DNA from: Turbatrix aceti | Lineage: Eukaryota > Nematoda > Chromadorea > Rhabditida > Panagrolaimidae | Direction of reading: 5' to 3' | NCBI GenBank assembly: GCA_963969345.1 | Contig: OZ017767.1 | Coordinates: 4,988,739 to 5,052,738 of the forward strand | Length of the DNA: 64,000 nucleotides | Shown here: positions 11,913-22,751 of the stretch, piece by piece | How positions within the stretch are numbered: position 1 is the stretch's first letter | Layout of the letters: each line of letters starts with the position of its first letter | Notes under the pieces: model-generated | Told to the model about the DNA's origin: nothing | Seen by the model: the letters and a program-made list of their open reading frames with translations, nothing else | Databases searched by the model: none | Program-made: the position numbers and the translations under genes

Positions 11913-12430
11913 ATGGTTCGTGAAAACGTAGCTACGCTTGATTCTGAAACTCTGGTTCGAGTTGGAATGCTGCAGGATAGACTGGATGCCGGAGGTATTT
12001 TTTGTAATTTTATTTAGTTTTATCGTTTTCTTGGTTTCAGAGGAAAAGCTGGAGTTTGTCAAATCCAAACAAGAGAAGGCTTTGCAGCACAGGGAAATCA
12101 TGAAGACATTCATCGCACAGTTGGACACCTGGATGACGGTTTGTTTTTTTTCTGTCCATTTTTTTGTTGAATGCCGTCGATGAACAATTTTCGATGGATT
12201 TACTGTTGTTTTTTTTTGCTTTGCAGGATGCTGCCGATTCGGATAATCTGTTTGAATACCTCGGCACCCAGAAGGTCCAGCCCGAAGCAGAGCTCAAGAA
12301 AACGATCAGGAGGCGCAAAATGATGCCGGGCGAAGTGCTTTTTTCGGCTAACGGCACAATCATCGAATTCGACCGTGAACTCTCCGAAACTCCTCGATCT
12401 CCGACAAATCCTGATGAGGATATGTGTTAA
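11913..12430 (+). CDS. Small charged protein of unknown function
   Basis: Exons 11913-11994, 12041-12138 and 12227-12430 (phases consistent, consensus splice sites) give 127 aa. I do not recognise a family. The N-terminal two thirds are predicted helical and charged (ETLVRVGMLQDRLDAGEEKL, KSKQEKALQHREIMKTF), possibly a coiled coil. Then comes a basic stretch (KKTIRRRKMMPGEVLFS) and an acidic Pro-rich tail ending in NPDEDMC. No signal peptide or TM segment. It shares a divergent upstream region with the SDR gene. Confidence 0.7.
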
Positions 12431-12848
12431 CTTTATATTTTGATCCGTTATTGTATGCATCCATCGTTTTTTTTCGATTGCTTTTACGTTCTTCTTTTTT
12501 TATAAATCACTGGCATTATCCGTTGAATCTGGGGATTTGCAAAAAACGCGGGATCGCGGTTGGGCCAAATACAAAAAATCACAGGATCAATGAATGAAAC
12601 TACGTTCAAATAATCAGCGGTTTATCTATTTTTTTGATTTTTGGTCATTGAACTCGCCTCGAAATGCCCTCTCTTCGATGAGGGGTGCAATCGCGTCTTT
12701 GCGCACCCATTTTGCAAGTCAGCCTGCAAAACAATGGTCAAAACATCAACAACAACACTGTTTTGTTATTTGTGAATGTTTACCCCCTGGAAAGATCTAG
12801 ATTCCCCGCGAGGTGCCGAGAATCAAAGTTTTGTGTCCCGCAGCACGC

Positions 12849-12868
12849 AGAATTTTCTCGAAAATTCA
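12849..12868 (+). promoter_or_regulatory. Four-unit heat-shock element
   Basis: GAA at 12850-12852, TTC at 12855-12857, GAA at 12860-12862 and TTC at 12865-12867 form four perfect alternating nGAAn/nTTCn units in exact 5-bp phase, the canonical HSF-1 trimer site. It sits about 22 bp upstream of the TATA box of the HSP20 gene. Confidence 0.9.
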
Positions 12869-12889
12869 GGCAACCCACCGATCGAAGGG

Positions 12890-12896
12890 TATATAA
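12890..12896 (+). promoter_or_regulatory. TATA box of the HSP20 gene
   Basis: TATATAA, about 97 bp upstream of the ATG and just downstream of the heat-shock element, as in inducible small HSP promoters. A transcription start is expected at about 12920. Confidence 0.8.
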
Positions 12897-12992
12897 GCAG
12901 CCCTTCCGTCGTGCCATCGACCATTTCACTTCTCGTGTCTTGTTCTCATCTGGTTGTCGTTTTCAGACTTCGAAATTTCAACTTGATCTACC

Positions 12993-13511
12993 ATGTCGCT
13001 TTGGTTCTACGACCCCTTCCAGTCCGCTGCCGGCGCTCCTCGTCACCACCAGATCGTGCCGCAGTCCTTCTACCGCGACCCGTTCATCAGCGCTCCTCTG
13101 CACTCGACTCTCGACGCTCTCGACCACTTCTTGGACGACTCGAACCAGCTCCAGCCCCGCACGAATCCCGCCAAGTTCCACGTCAAGCCGACGGGTGAAT
13201 TCGACTACGTCGTCTCGACCGCCGGCTTCCGTCCCGAGGAGCTCAACGTCGATCTCGAGGGCAACGAGCTCATCGTGAAGGGCGAGCACAACGAGACGAA
13301 GAATGGCGAGACCGTCTACCGCTCGTTCGTCCGCCGCATCACCCTCCCCGAGGGCACGTCCAAGGAATCGCTCAAGTGCGAGTACGTCGGCAACAAGCTG
13401 AGCGTCACCGGCACCCGCAAGGCCATCGCCGGCGACCAGAAGCGCAGCATCCCCATCAAGCAGGCCCCCGCTGCTGGCGCTGGCCAGATCGCCAACGGCA
13501 ACGCCAAGTAA
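12993..13511 (+). CDS. Small heat-shock protein (HSP20/alpha-crystallin)
   Basis: Intronless, 172 aa. The alpha-crystallin domain spans about residues 60-150: AKFHVKPTGEFDYVVSTAGF, RPEELNVDLEGNELIVKGEH, RSFVRRITLPEG, and KLSVTG. A C-terminal IPI (I-x-I) motif in KRSIPIKQAP mediates oligomer assembly in this family. The N-terminal arm is short and aromatic (MSLWFYDPF). It is an ATP-independent holdase chaperone. The heat-shock element and TATA box show HSF-dependent induction. Intronless structure is common in heat-induced genes. AATAAA at 13576-13581 gives the polyadenylation signal. Confidence 0.95.
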   Translation: MSLWFYDPFQSAAGAPRHHQIVPQSFYRDPFISAPLHSTLDALDHFLDDSNQLQPRTNPAKFHVKPTGEFDYVVSTAGFRPEELNVDLEGNELIVKGEHNETKNGETVYRSFVRRITLPEGTSKESLKCEYVGNKLSVTGTRKAIAGDQKRSIPIKQAPAAGAGQIANGNAK

Positions 13512-13861
13512 ATAATTCGCTTTTGTTTCCGTTGATCGATCTCTTTCCTGTAATTTTTTTCTTTTGTATACGGAAAATAAACTGTCACTTTTAAATCTGT
13601 CTTCTGAGGCGCTGGGGATTGGGAGGGTTGGAAAGTGGTCAGAAACGGGGTTAGAGGGGGATGGAGGGGTTTAACGCCGATTAGGCTCGGGACGTGAGGC
13701 GACTTTCACTGTTCGCGTCCGGTTTACAGTCATTTGTTCGGTGGCGCGTCGGGTAGAAGGGTTTTTCGTTTTACCGCGAGTTCTTTTGCGTTCTTTGGCA
13801 TTTATGAAACTTTTCGTGAGTTCAGGTGTCAATTTTATTGAACATGCTGAATTTTTCAGCC
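13512..13861. other. Intergenic, G-rich, before the collagen gene
   Basis: Holds the HSP20 polyadenylation signal, then a G-rich tract (about 13608-13690), then a probable trans-splice acceptor (AATTTTTCAG ending at 13859) two bases before the collagen ATG. Confidence 0.5.
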
Positions 13862-14872
13862 ATGACCCTGTATCCCTTCCTCCGATCGAGTTTACCGATG
13901 TCCGCAGCGATCGCCATGTCCGTGGCGTGCGTCACTCTCCTGGTAGCTGCAATTCCATACTACGTCCAGCGTCTGACAAACATTCAACACTGCCTGGCCC
14001 TCGAGATGTCGGCTTTTGACGAATTGGAGGCCACTGCGTGGGACGAACTCCGACAGGCGAGGACGGCACGAATCCGACGGGGTGTGATCTACGGCTTTCC
14101 GACTCGGCAAAGAGAAGCACCATCACGATACCCGGTCTGTGAGTGCTACGCGGCAGCAAACACGTGTCCACCTGGGCCTCCGGGTCCTCCTGGGCCGATA
14201 GGCATGGATGGCTACGATGGGCCCAAGGGCCCGCCCGGCGCTCCTGGCATGCCAGGGCAGGTGCCACTCGAGTTGTCGTACGGCTATCCAGGCTGTCGGG
14301 TGTGTCCGCTCGGGCCGAAGGGTGCACCCGGACCTCCTGGACGTCGAGGACCACCTGTGAGTTTTTTTTGACATTTTAAAAAACATCCGGTACGAAAACT
14401 CACTTTGCAGGGCAGCTCCGGCAACTGTGGCCCCCGCGGCAAGCAAGGCATCTCTGGCAAACCCGGCATCCAGGGCCCCAAAGGCGCAGAAGGAGCCAGA
14501 GGTCCAGCCGGGCGAACGGGAAGCGTAGGCCCTCCTGGAAGCCCTGCTACGACCGGGGTCAAAGGCGTGCCAGGACCCCAAGGCCCCCGGGGGCCGCCTG
14601 GACAGAAGGGGGGCCGCGGTGAGCCCGGTCGCACCGGCATGCACGGCACATCAGGCAGAGCCGGGGCCTACGGACCACCCGGACCCTTTGGACCTCCCGG
14701 CACCAGAGGCAGTCCCGGAGTCAAGGGCATGTACGGCTACCCCGGCAACGACGCTGGCTACTGCTCGTGTCCGCGGCGGACTGAGCCCTTCATCGTCCCC
14801 GTCATCCACGAAGGCGTCATCCGTGAAAACAACATGCCCATTAAAGCCAGAGATATAACAAAGGCAGCATAA
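13862..14872 (+). CDS. Cuticle collagen
   Basis: Exons 13862-14356 and 14411-14872 give 318 aa. ATG 13862 is chosen because TTTTTCAG/CC lies directly before it, a typical SL trans-splice site. The N-terminus is the nematode cuticle-collagen N-domain (a single hydrophobic segment [20 protein letters not shown], then a conserved helix). RIRR near residue 75 matches the subtilisin-like (BLI-4 type) cleavage site. Gly-X-Y tracts follow, interrupted and flanked by Cys clusters (VCECY...[29 protein letters not shown]), which crosslink trimers. The secreted product builds the cuticle. The stop TAA overlaps AATAAA. Confidence 0.93.
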
Positions 14873-16328
14873 ATAAATGTCATACAAAACTAAATTCGTG
14901 TTTCGGGTCGGGTTTTTCAGGTACCCCGACCCGAACTCGAAAATTCCGGGTTTCGGGTCGGGTTATCCGCAAAATTTCCGAACCCGACAACATTGATGGT
15001 TATCGCATCCTTTGAGATTACGAGCGATCTACCGTGCCCCACCGAGCGGCATTCACACTTGCCGCAATCGCTCTGGACCTTATCGTTGAGAATCTTTCTC
15101 TGCGGTGTCCGCGCGGAGATAAGGACTCGAACATTTGAATACGACTCTGACCCCGTTGTTGTATTGTCCCTCCCCTTTTGTGTTCAATATAAGGACGGCA
15201 CGCAGTGCCATCCTTGGCTTAGTTGGAACTTGTTGGGATTGGTGCTGTCTCCGTAGTCCTTGACTCACCGCGGTGCACCGTGCGAGTGGTCAAGGCGAGG
15301 TTCGTCAGCAACGAATAAATCCCATCCATCAACTTTGTCCCCTAGAATACGGCGGTTGTAGCCAGTGTATTTCCACAATGGTCGTCATCCTGACGGCCAT
15401 CTTAGACAGTTTTTGGCTTGTCTAGGTCGCCTGATGTTCGTAGGTCGTCCTTAGATAAGGACGAGACGGAAGAAATCTGATAACGAACGCCCCAACGGCC
15501 GTTTTCTGTGAAAAATCAGTGCACTTTGTGCTTTTTCTTTTATCCCGCTAAAAAAATCCGCAACGCAGAGTTTGTCTCGTAGCGCAAACATACGGTGGCT
15601 TTTTGAGGTCAATGCTTTTTGCCTATCCCAGCTGCTGCAGACGAGATAGCAAGTCGTGGATGCCTCCTTCAGCTAGAGACACTTGTGTTGGAATTCTAGT
15701 ACAACCGTCTCTTTCTTTTCCTCTCTCTTTGCTGCTTATCTTTCTTTTTTTCTGTGTGTGCAGCGAGCGACTGACTAGTAAGTAAGCCGTTGGTAGAGGT
15801 CGGTTCGCCTCACTCGCTTTTTTTCCTGCTGTGCATCAAACATCTTTTTTTCCGCGTTCTGTTTAGTTACGTTTTGTGAGATCTGCTCCGGTGAATGCAT
15901 GACTTTTGTTATTTTCTTCTTTCTCGCAGTCATGTGCCTGCTATTGTGGCAAGCCCGTGATGCCTCGTTGCCCAAACATCTTTTTTCTTGTTGTTTATCC
16001 TTTTCGAAGGATAACTAAATAGTTCTTGATGTTTGCTGGCGTTCGTCTCGCTACAAATTGTTTTTTATTCGTGTTTTCATGTTTCCAATCTCCGGAGCAT
16101 TCTCGAAGCGTGTGTCGCTTGAATGCCGTTGCGTAACATTTCGACGATAGTCTCAGTTTTTGTGTTTCTGATCTTTGTGAATAGGCGGTGCTTTGGTCGC
16201 GTTTCCTCCCAATATAATGTCTGGCCCTGCGTGCGAGTTACCTGCCAGACTTTGGTCGCGTTTCCTCCCAATATAATGTCTAGCCTTGCGTGCGAGTTAC
16301 CTGCCAGACAGCTCTCAGTATTGAATAA
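14873..16328. other. Long intergenic region with repeat-like segments
   Basis: About 1.45 kb upstream of the SAM synthetase gene. It contains two TTTCGGGTCGGGTT copies (about 14897-14910 and 14950-14963) with an inverted CCCGACCCGAA between them. At 15188-15320 a stretch with TATAAGG followed about 125 bp later by AATAAA resembles a small LTR. The rest is T-rich without coding signs. Two 59-bp tandem copies close the region. Confidence 0.5.
16192..16309 (+). repeat. Two tandem 59-bp copies upstream of SAM synthetase
   Basis: 16192-16250 and 16251-16309 are direct tandem copies beginning TTTGGTCGCG and ending CTGCCAGAC, differing at two positions. They end 20 bp before the SAM synthetase ATG, so they lie in the 5'UTR or core promoter. 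Confidence 0.95.
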
Positions 16329-18027
16329 ATGACTGCAGGTATCAACTTCGAAGCACTCTCTGACATGGACGTCGACGTTCGCGGATCTCCCACTGCTGGT
16401 AAGCTTTTTCACCGATTCGATTCTGAACTTGAAATGATCGTTATACGTTTCAGAAGGAGCAGAGCAGCACTTTCTTTTCACTTCCGAGTCGGTGGGCGAA
16501 GGCCATCCCGACAAAATGTGCGACATGATCTCCGACGCCGTTCTCGACGCCCACCTCGAGCAGGATCCTAATGCGAAGGTTGCTTGCGGTAAGTTTAGCA
16601 TGCGCATGCGATAGTGCAACTTTTTAACGGCCGTTGCTCTCTTCGGGGAATTTCGGTTGGGGTTTCACTCGCATCAGTGCAACCTATTCAGCGTTACGGA
16701 TATTACAGAAACCGTAACGAAAACTGGCATGGTGCTGCTGTGCGGTGAGATTACTTCCAAAGCTGTCGTTGACTATCAGTCGCTTGTGCGGAATGTTGTC
16801 AAAAACATCGGATTCGATGATTCAAACAAGGGTGCGTAGACTTTTTTTTTTGTAACTGCGTGAGGAGAATGGCGCACTATTTCGCTCTTCTTTAGGCTTC
16901 GATTACAAAACTTGCAATGTTCTTGTTGCGCTCGAACAACAGGCTCCCGAAATCGCCGCTGGCGTACACGTTAATCGCGCGGATGAGGATGTTGGCGCGG
17001 GCGATCAGGGTCTTATGTTTGGCTATGCCTCGGATGAGACGGAGGAGGCCATGCCGCTTTCCCTGCTTCTGGCTCACCAGCTGAACCGTCGCCTGCACAC
17101 TCTGCGTCGTAACGGCATCCTCGACTGGGCGCTTCCGGATTCCAAGTCACAGGTAAGCGGACTTTATTTATTATTTGCGTGGTTTTATTTGAAGTTTATT
17201 TTTTTCCAGGTCACCGTCGAATACAAGTTTGACAACGGCGCCTGCATTCCCATCCGTGTGCACACGGTCGTCATCTCGATCCAGCACAAGGCCTCCGTCT
17301 CGCTCGAGCAACTGCGTTCCGACCTGAAGGAGCACGTGATCAAGGAGGTAATTCCCGGTCATCTGCTCGACGACGACACCATCTATTACCTCAACCCCTG
17401 CGGCGCCTTCACGGTTGGTGGACCTCAGAGCGACGCCGGACTTACCGGCCGCAAGATCATCGTTGACACCTACGGCGGCTGGGGTGCGCACGGTGGCGGC
17501 GCCTTCTCCGGCAAGGATCCGACCAAGGTGGACCGCTCGGCAGCTTACGGAGCTCGCTGGGTCGCAAAGTCCCTTGTGAAGGCCGGTGTCTGTCGTCGTT
17601 GCCTTGTCCAGGTTAGTTCAAATGCATGTTGTGACTGTCATCACTGTGAGATGAATTTCAGGTTTCCTACGCGATCGGCATCTCGCATCCTCTGTCGATC
17701 ATGGTCATTTCGTACGGAACGAGCCCTCTCAGCGAGCCTGAGTTGCTAACCATCGTCAACGACAACTTCGACCTCCGACCTGGCATCCTCATCCGCAACC
17801 TCGGCCTCCGCAAGCCCATCTACAAGGAGACAGCCAAGAACGGTCACTTCGGCAACCCTCAGTTCCCCTGGGAAACCCCCAAGGAACTGAACATTCGCCC
17901 CGAACTCGCGCACAAACTCCTCAAAACTCGCACCAACGGCATTCACAAGACGCCGGCTAAGGTTGCAAAACTGGAGAACGGAGGCGCCGGCGATGCCGCG
18001 ATCACCCTCGTCAACGGAACGGCGTAA
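16329..18027 (+). CDS. sams: S-adenosylmethionine synthase
   Basis: Six exons (16329-16398, 16454-16588, 16709-16831, 16896-17152, 17210-17611, 17662-18027) give 450 aa. Catalytic motifs are intact: [26 protein letters not shown], the P-loop-like [15 protein letters not shown], and [10 protein letters not shown]. The enzyme makes SAM from methionine and ATP. It is about 50 residues longer than usual, with about 20 extra at the N-terminus and a Lys/Ala/Gly-rich tail (THKTPAKV-like region to NGTA). The intron 2 acceptor lies inside a stem-loop that fits METT-10/METTL16 control (separate entry). It converges with RAD50, stops 160 bp apart. Confidence 0.97.
16689..16719 (+). promoter_or_regulatory. 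m6A-type splice-switch stem-loop at the SAM synthetase intron 2/exon 3 junction
   Basis: CGTTACGG (16692-16699) and CCGTAACG (16712-16719) form a perfect 8-bp stem. The 12-nt loop AUAUUACAGAAA carries UACAG with the AG (16707-16708) being the 3' splice site of intron 2. A second CAG acceptor (16689-16691) lies just before the stem. Its use would add 17 nt and create a TAA stop within ten codons. In C. elegans sams genes METT-10 methylates the UACAG at this same intron 2 acceptor when SAM is high, blocking U2AF35 and giving an NMD isoform; the motif and place match that system. Confidence 0.8.
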
Positions 18028-18185
18028 CTGCTGTCAACAATCCAATGCTTCGTTTCATTCTTATTACGTTTTTTGTTTGTTGTTTGGTTTCTATTATACA
18101 TTGGTTTATTGTTACAGCATTACGATGAACACGTTTTGTTTTAAAAGTTGCTTCACCTGGATGGGTTTCAAAAATGCAAAAAAAT

Positions 18186-21100
18186 TTAGTCTTCATCGTA
18201 GTCGCCGACGTAGGTGTGCTTCTTGAGATGCGTGATACCGCACTCGTCCTTGGAGAGCCCGTAGATGTACTCCGGCCGACAGGCGCGGTGAAGTCGCATG
18301 ACCAGGTGAGCGTCGTGCGTGATGACGACGAGCTGCAATCCGTCGCCGTTGCGCGCCTGTCGTTCGGAGACGAGGCGTTCGAGCATGTCCGCCAGGTTGT
18401 CGACCTTGTCGATGTCCAGGTTCGTCGTGGGCTCGTCGAGCGCGAGAATCGGGCAGTTGACGGCAAAGACGTCGGCCAGTGAAAGTCGGATGAGGATGGA
18501 CGCAAGCACTTTCTGACCCGCCGAGCAGCGATCTCTCATCTCGAGTTCCTTTCCGTCGACGACCATGACCACGTTGTACTCGTAGGACTTGCGCTTCTCC
18601 TTGACGGACTTGGGATCCGACTTGATGCGGATCGTCTCGATATCGTTGCCCTGGTACACCTTGCGCCAGTACTCGGCGAGGTTGTCGTTGATCTGCTCCA
18701 TCTTGAGCGTGTGAAAAGCGATGATCGCGTCGTCGAAGCACTTGGCGTAGCTGTCGAGGTCCCTGCTCATGTCCTCCGTGATACAGCGCTCAGCGTACTT
18801 GTCACGGTACGTCTCGTAGGCATTTTTGCTCGTTTTGCTGTCCAGACTGATTCGCAGGCGCTCCATCTGCTCCTCCAGGGGTCGAGCAGCGCCCTTTTCT
18901 CTGTGAAGCTCGTTGTTGGCGCGGTCCAGCTCTTGTCGGAGAGTTGACAGCTGAAAACCAGTGTTAATCCACTTCCACGTACCCAAGAACGACTCACCTC
19001 CTGGGCAGCAGCGCCCAAGACGTCCATCTTGATTCTCAGCTTGTCGAGTTGCTCGGTGAGCACTTCGACTTCCTCGCCGACAGTCAGCTTCCGGAGCTGA
19101 TCGTTGAGCAGTCTGAGTTTGTCCAACTGAAAAACCGAAGACAGAAGTTTGTTACCCGCTCCCGATAACTATAAAATCTTACCTTGTTGTTGCAGGAAAC
19201 AAAATCCCCCTCCAATTGAAGTTTTCGCTTCTCTGCATTGCCTTTTTCCTTGGCGAGTCCATCGAGTCGGTCTTCGAGGCCATGAATCGTCTCGTCGAAG
19301 CCCTTTCCCGCGGTTCGGAGCCTTTCTCGCAGGGGTTTCAGTCGCTCGACATCGAGCGTGAGCTGTTGTTCACTCTTGGCCGCCTTGCACTCGGCTTCCT
19401 CGATCTCGGCTTTCAAAACGTGCATTTTTCGGCGAAGATCGGTTTCCAGGACACGGAGATGTTCAATTTCAGCGTCGTTGTCGCCGATTTCCAAAGTCAA
19501 ACGTACCAGCGCGGCTTCTTTTTCAGATTTCTCATTAGCAAGACTCGCAGACTGAAGAGCTTGTTCGCCGAGTTTGAGTCGACTGTCCCGGAGATTCGAC
19601 AGTCGGGTTGCCATCGCTTTCGTCCGTTCCGAAGCTACTTTAGCGCGTAGCAAAGCTTTGCCCGTCGTCTCCTTTTGGATCTAAAATGGCATGTATAACT
19701 CGTGGATGCAATCCAAAATAACTCACTCTCGCTGCTTCCATCTGGGTCTCAACTTGGTCCGCACTGCCTATGTCCTCGTTTCCCAGCTGCGCGAGATGCT
19801 CCTCCGACTGCGCAATGTCCAAGAGCAGCCGGTCGAGGAGCTTGGCGTCTCCCAGCACGACATTGGCAGCGGTGAGCTTCTTCTGCTGGGCGGCGAGTCG
19901 GGTTTCGGCTTCAGCGTGGCTGGCTTCGAGAGTGCTCTTCTTCGCCACAGCCCCATCGACGGCCTTTTTGCCCGCGGCGATCCTGGTTTCGAGACTCGTG
20001 ATATCGTTGACCAGCGGCAGCAGTCCTCTGAGCTCGGCCTCTTCTCCGTCCAATTCGGAAATGAGACTCTCGAGTTGGGTCATCTCAGATGGCAGATCGA
20101 GACTCCACTTCTGAAGCTTCGCGACGAGGTGTTCCACGTCGGTGGCAGTCGGCGTGCACTGGCGTTCGCAGAGCGGGCAGTGTTTCTTGACGGCGACTTC
20201 GCGTTCCCACTTTTTGTAGAGGAAAGAAGAGCCCTGTTTTTCGCCCAGATCGTCCCGGAGTTCCTTGAGTCGTTCGCGGACTTCCTGAAGCTTGCCAGCC
20301 ACCTGGTGGGGCTCCAGACGGACGTTTTCAATATTCGCGCGCTTCTTTTCGACATCTTCTTCCAGCATGCGTAGTTCGACGCGCCGAGCCTCCACATCGC
20401 GGTCCAGCGCTCCGAGTTCGCGACTGAGGGTTTTGAGATCCTTGTCGTCGTTTCTGATTTTCCTGTCGAGCTGGCTGCGGATTGTTTCGACTTGCATGCT
20501 AAATCGGGTCATATAACTTCGTGAGACGACCAGCGCTCAAAGCCGACTCACAAAAAGTTCTTGGTGGGTGGAACGTCGAAGAGAGTCTTCAGCGCGGCCT
20601 CGCTCTTGCCAATCTGCGAGTTGAAAGAGGCCCGATCGCTCGCCAGCTTGACCACAGTTTTGTGCACCCGCTCCAAACGGTCCAATTCTTGTTCCTGTTT
20701 TCTCGCTTCGTCGACCAGTCGTGTGTACTCGCGTTCTGCGTCTTCCGGATTTCCCAGATTCTGACTCGTTGCTTCCAGCTGAGCGATCTCCGCTTCAATA
20801 GCCTCCAGATTCCCGGCGCTCAGGTGTATCAGTCGCTTTTCGATATCCGAAATCATTCCTCGCAGATGCCGACTTTCATTCTCCTTCGCCGCCTTGGTGC
20901 CCTTGGCCCGGGCCACGTCTGAGGTCGCTGCTTCCAGGCGTTTGGAGAGGGCATCGCGTTCGGCAGCAAATTTCGCCTAAAAAAAAGTTTACTCAATCAA
21001 GTTTATTTTTCGTGCAAAACACCCACGTGAACTTCCTGCTTCTTGGTTTGAGCCTTGCGCAACAACTCGCGGAGTCCCTCAAAGACATCCGATTCGAAAG

Positions 21101-22423
21101 GCCCGTGTTGTTTTTGGAGTCTGTCTTCCAAATTCCGAACTTCGGCAACGAGCTCTTCTCGGCGCGTCCGAGACATTTTACATTCGTTCAATTCCAACTG
21201 AACTTTCGCGATTTCAGAATCTGTGGCTTTGATGCGTTCTTCGATGGATGCAATCTCAGCGGTCACGTTCTTCCGTTTTTTCTCGTCATCTGCAAATTCT
21301 TCGGACGCAGAAAGGCTGTCGATTTCACGTTGCAAGTCCTGACGAGCGCCAGCAAAATCCGGAACTTCGATGGATTTGAGAACCTCTTTTTTGCTTTTCA
21401 ACAGGGCTTTTGTCGTTACTGAAAGTCAAATGCAGATAAATAAATGGGATTGGTGTAAAAACTACCGTAATCCGTGTTGGTTTGCTGGTAGTCGACCTGC
21501 TTGGACTTCAGTTCGGTAGCGCGCTCCGTGAGATGCTTAACCTTCGAATTGAGTTCCCGCAGCCGATCTTTCCTCTGCCGAAAGTTGGCTTCCTGACGAC
21601 TGAGCTCAGACAGCGTGGAGTTGCGCTGTTCGACGTAGTTCAAATAATGGGGCAATTCGCCGTCCATTTTTTTGATCTCGTTCTGCAGAGATTTGCTCTC
21701 GGATCGGAGATTGTCGACCACCGTGACGTATTCCGCGACATCGAAGATCTTGTCGAAGATATCCTTCAGCTTTTTTGGTTCGCTCATAGGCCTAAGACAG
21801 GGAGGTTAAGCTGCTTTAAAGGAGGGTTTAAAACGACCTACCAGTTGGCCTCCTCCTGGTGACAAAAGATAACGTGATTCAACACGGAGCTCGACACTCC
21901 CATCAACTCAACCACCTGCGAACCAAAATCGGACACCTTCGAAGACACCGTGGTATCGGTTCCGTTGATAGCGCGCTTGATCGTAGATTCATCTGACTGG
22001 AACTTGCGGCCTGTGCTCGTCTTTGCGATGGAGCACGCCATTCGCCTCGTGGCGATGGTCTCGTAACCCTCAAAGTCGGAAAACTTGAGCTGCACCAGAG
22101 CATCCGTTCGTGACTTTCCAGCGATCTAAACGACATTTAAATGAAAACCAGAAAAAAAGATTGGCAAAAAACTAACCGAGGGGTCGTGAACGAAATAAAT
22201 GTCGCTGCACGGCAATTTGCCACTCGTGACATAATTGAGAGATTCCAAAATTGTCTAAAATTACTCATTTGTATCACACGTGCATCATAAAAACCAGACT
22301 CACAGTTTTGCCAGTCCCGTTGGGTCCCTGGATTAGTGTAAGTGGGCGGAGGAAGTTGAGAGCGTGCGGGCAGTCGCCGACGCTCCGCACGTTCTGCATC
22401 TTCAGCGAGATGAGGTGCACCAT
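18186..22423 (-). CDS. rad-50: RAD50 DNA-repair ATPase
   Basis: Ten exons (22423-22304, 22254-22177, 22125-21842, 21791-21466, 21418-21027, 20976-20552, 20498-19727, 19680-19183, 19126-18998, 18950-18186) sum to 1262 aa, in frame; human is 1312. In order: Walker A GPNGTGKT split by intron 1 just after it, Q-loop region FCHQEEANWP, long coiled coil, zinc hook CPLCERQC near residue 660, returning coiled coil, ABC signature CSAGQKVLASILIRLSLA, Walker B ILALDEPTTNLD, and the D/H-loop ITHDAHLV. RAD50 joins MRE11 and NBS1 to tether and process DNA ends. It diverges from ISWI over 328 bp. Confidence 0.97.
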
Positions 22424-22751
22424 TGTTTCCCGGATCAGTAGACGCCCTAGCTTGCAAAGAGATCCCCAGATATATCCACGTGATCAGGTTTTAAAAATTT
22501 GATCAAAGATACACTGCAAAAGTCCCGCCAATTGAGTCATTTTTTGAAATCGTGTCAGGAGTTCGAAATTCGCACGCAATGCATCGCCATTCTTTTGAGC
22601 AGCGCGCGAAAGTCCCGCTTTCTTCTCTTCGCTCTTTCGCGTTATGTTCCTGTTTCGCTTTTTTTGTTGATATGCTTTTCGCTGACAACGTTTTATCTTT
22701 TCAGTATCTTTGTGGTGTTAATTACTAACGCATTCATCCACTCTTTGAAAA
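22424..22751. promoter_or_regulatory. Divergent promoter region, RAD50 and ISWI
   Basis: 328 bp separate the two ATGs. No TATA box is obvious. A T-rich TTTTCAG ending at about 22705 could be the ISWI trans-splice acceptor. Confidence 0.5.

Larger units (their letters stand above)
12431..12992. promoter_or_regulatory. Intergenic region with the HSP20 promoter
   Basis: About 560 bp between the small unknown gene and HSP20. The distal part is AT-rich and featureless. The last 150 bp hold a heat-shock element and a TATA box (listed separately). Confidence 0.6.
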
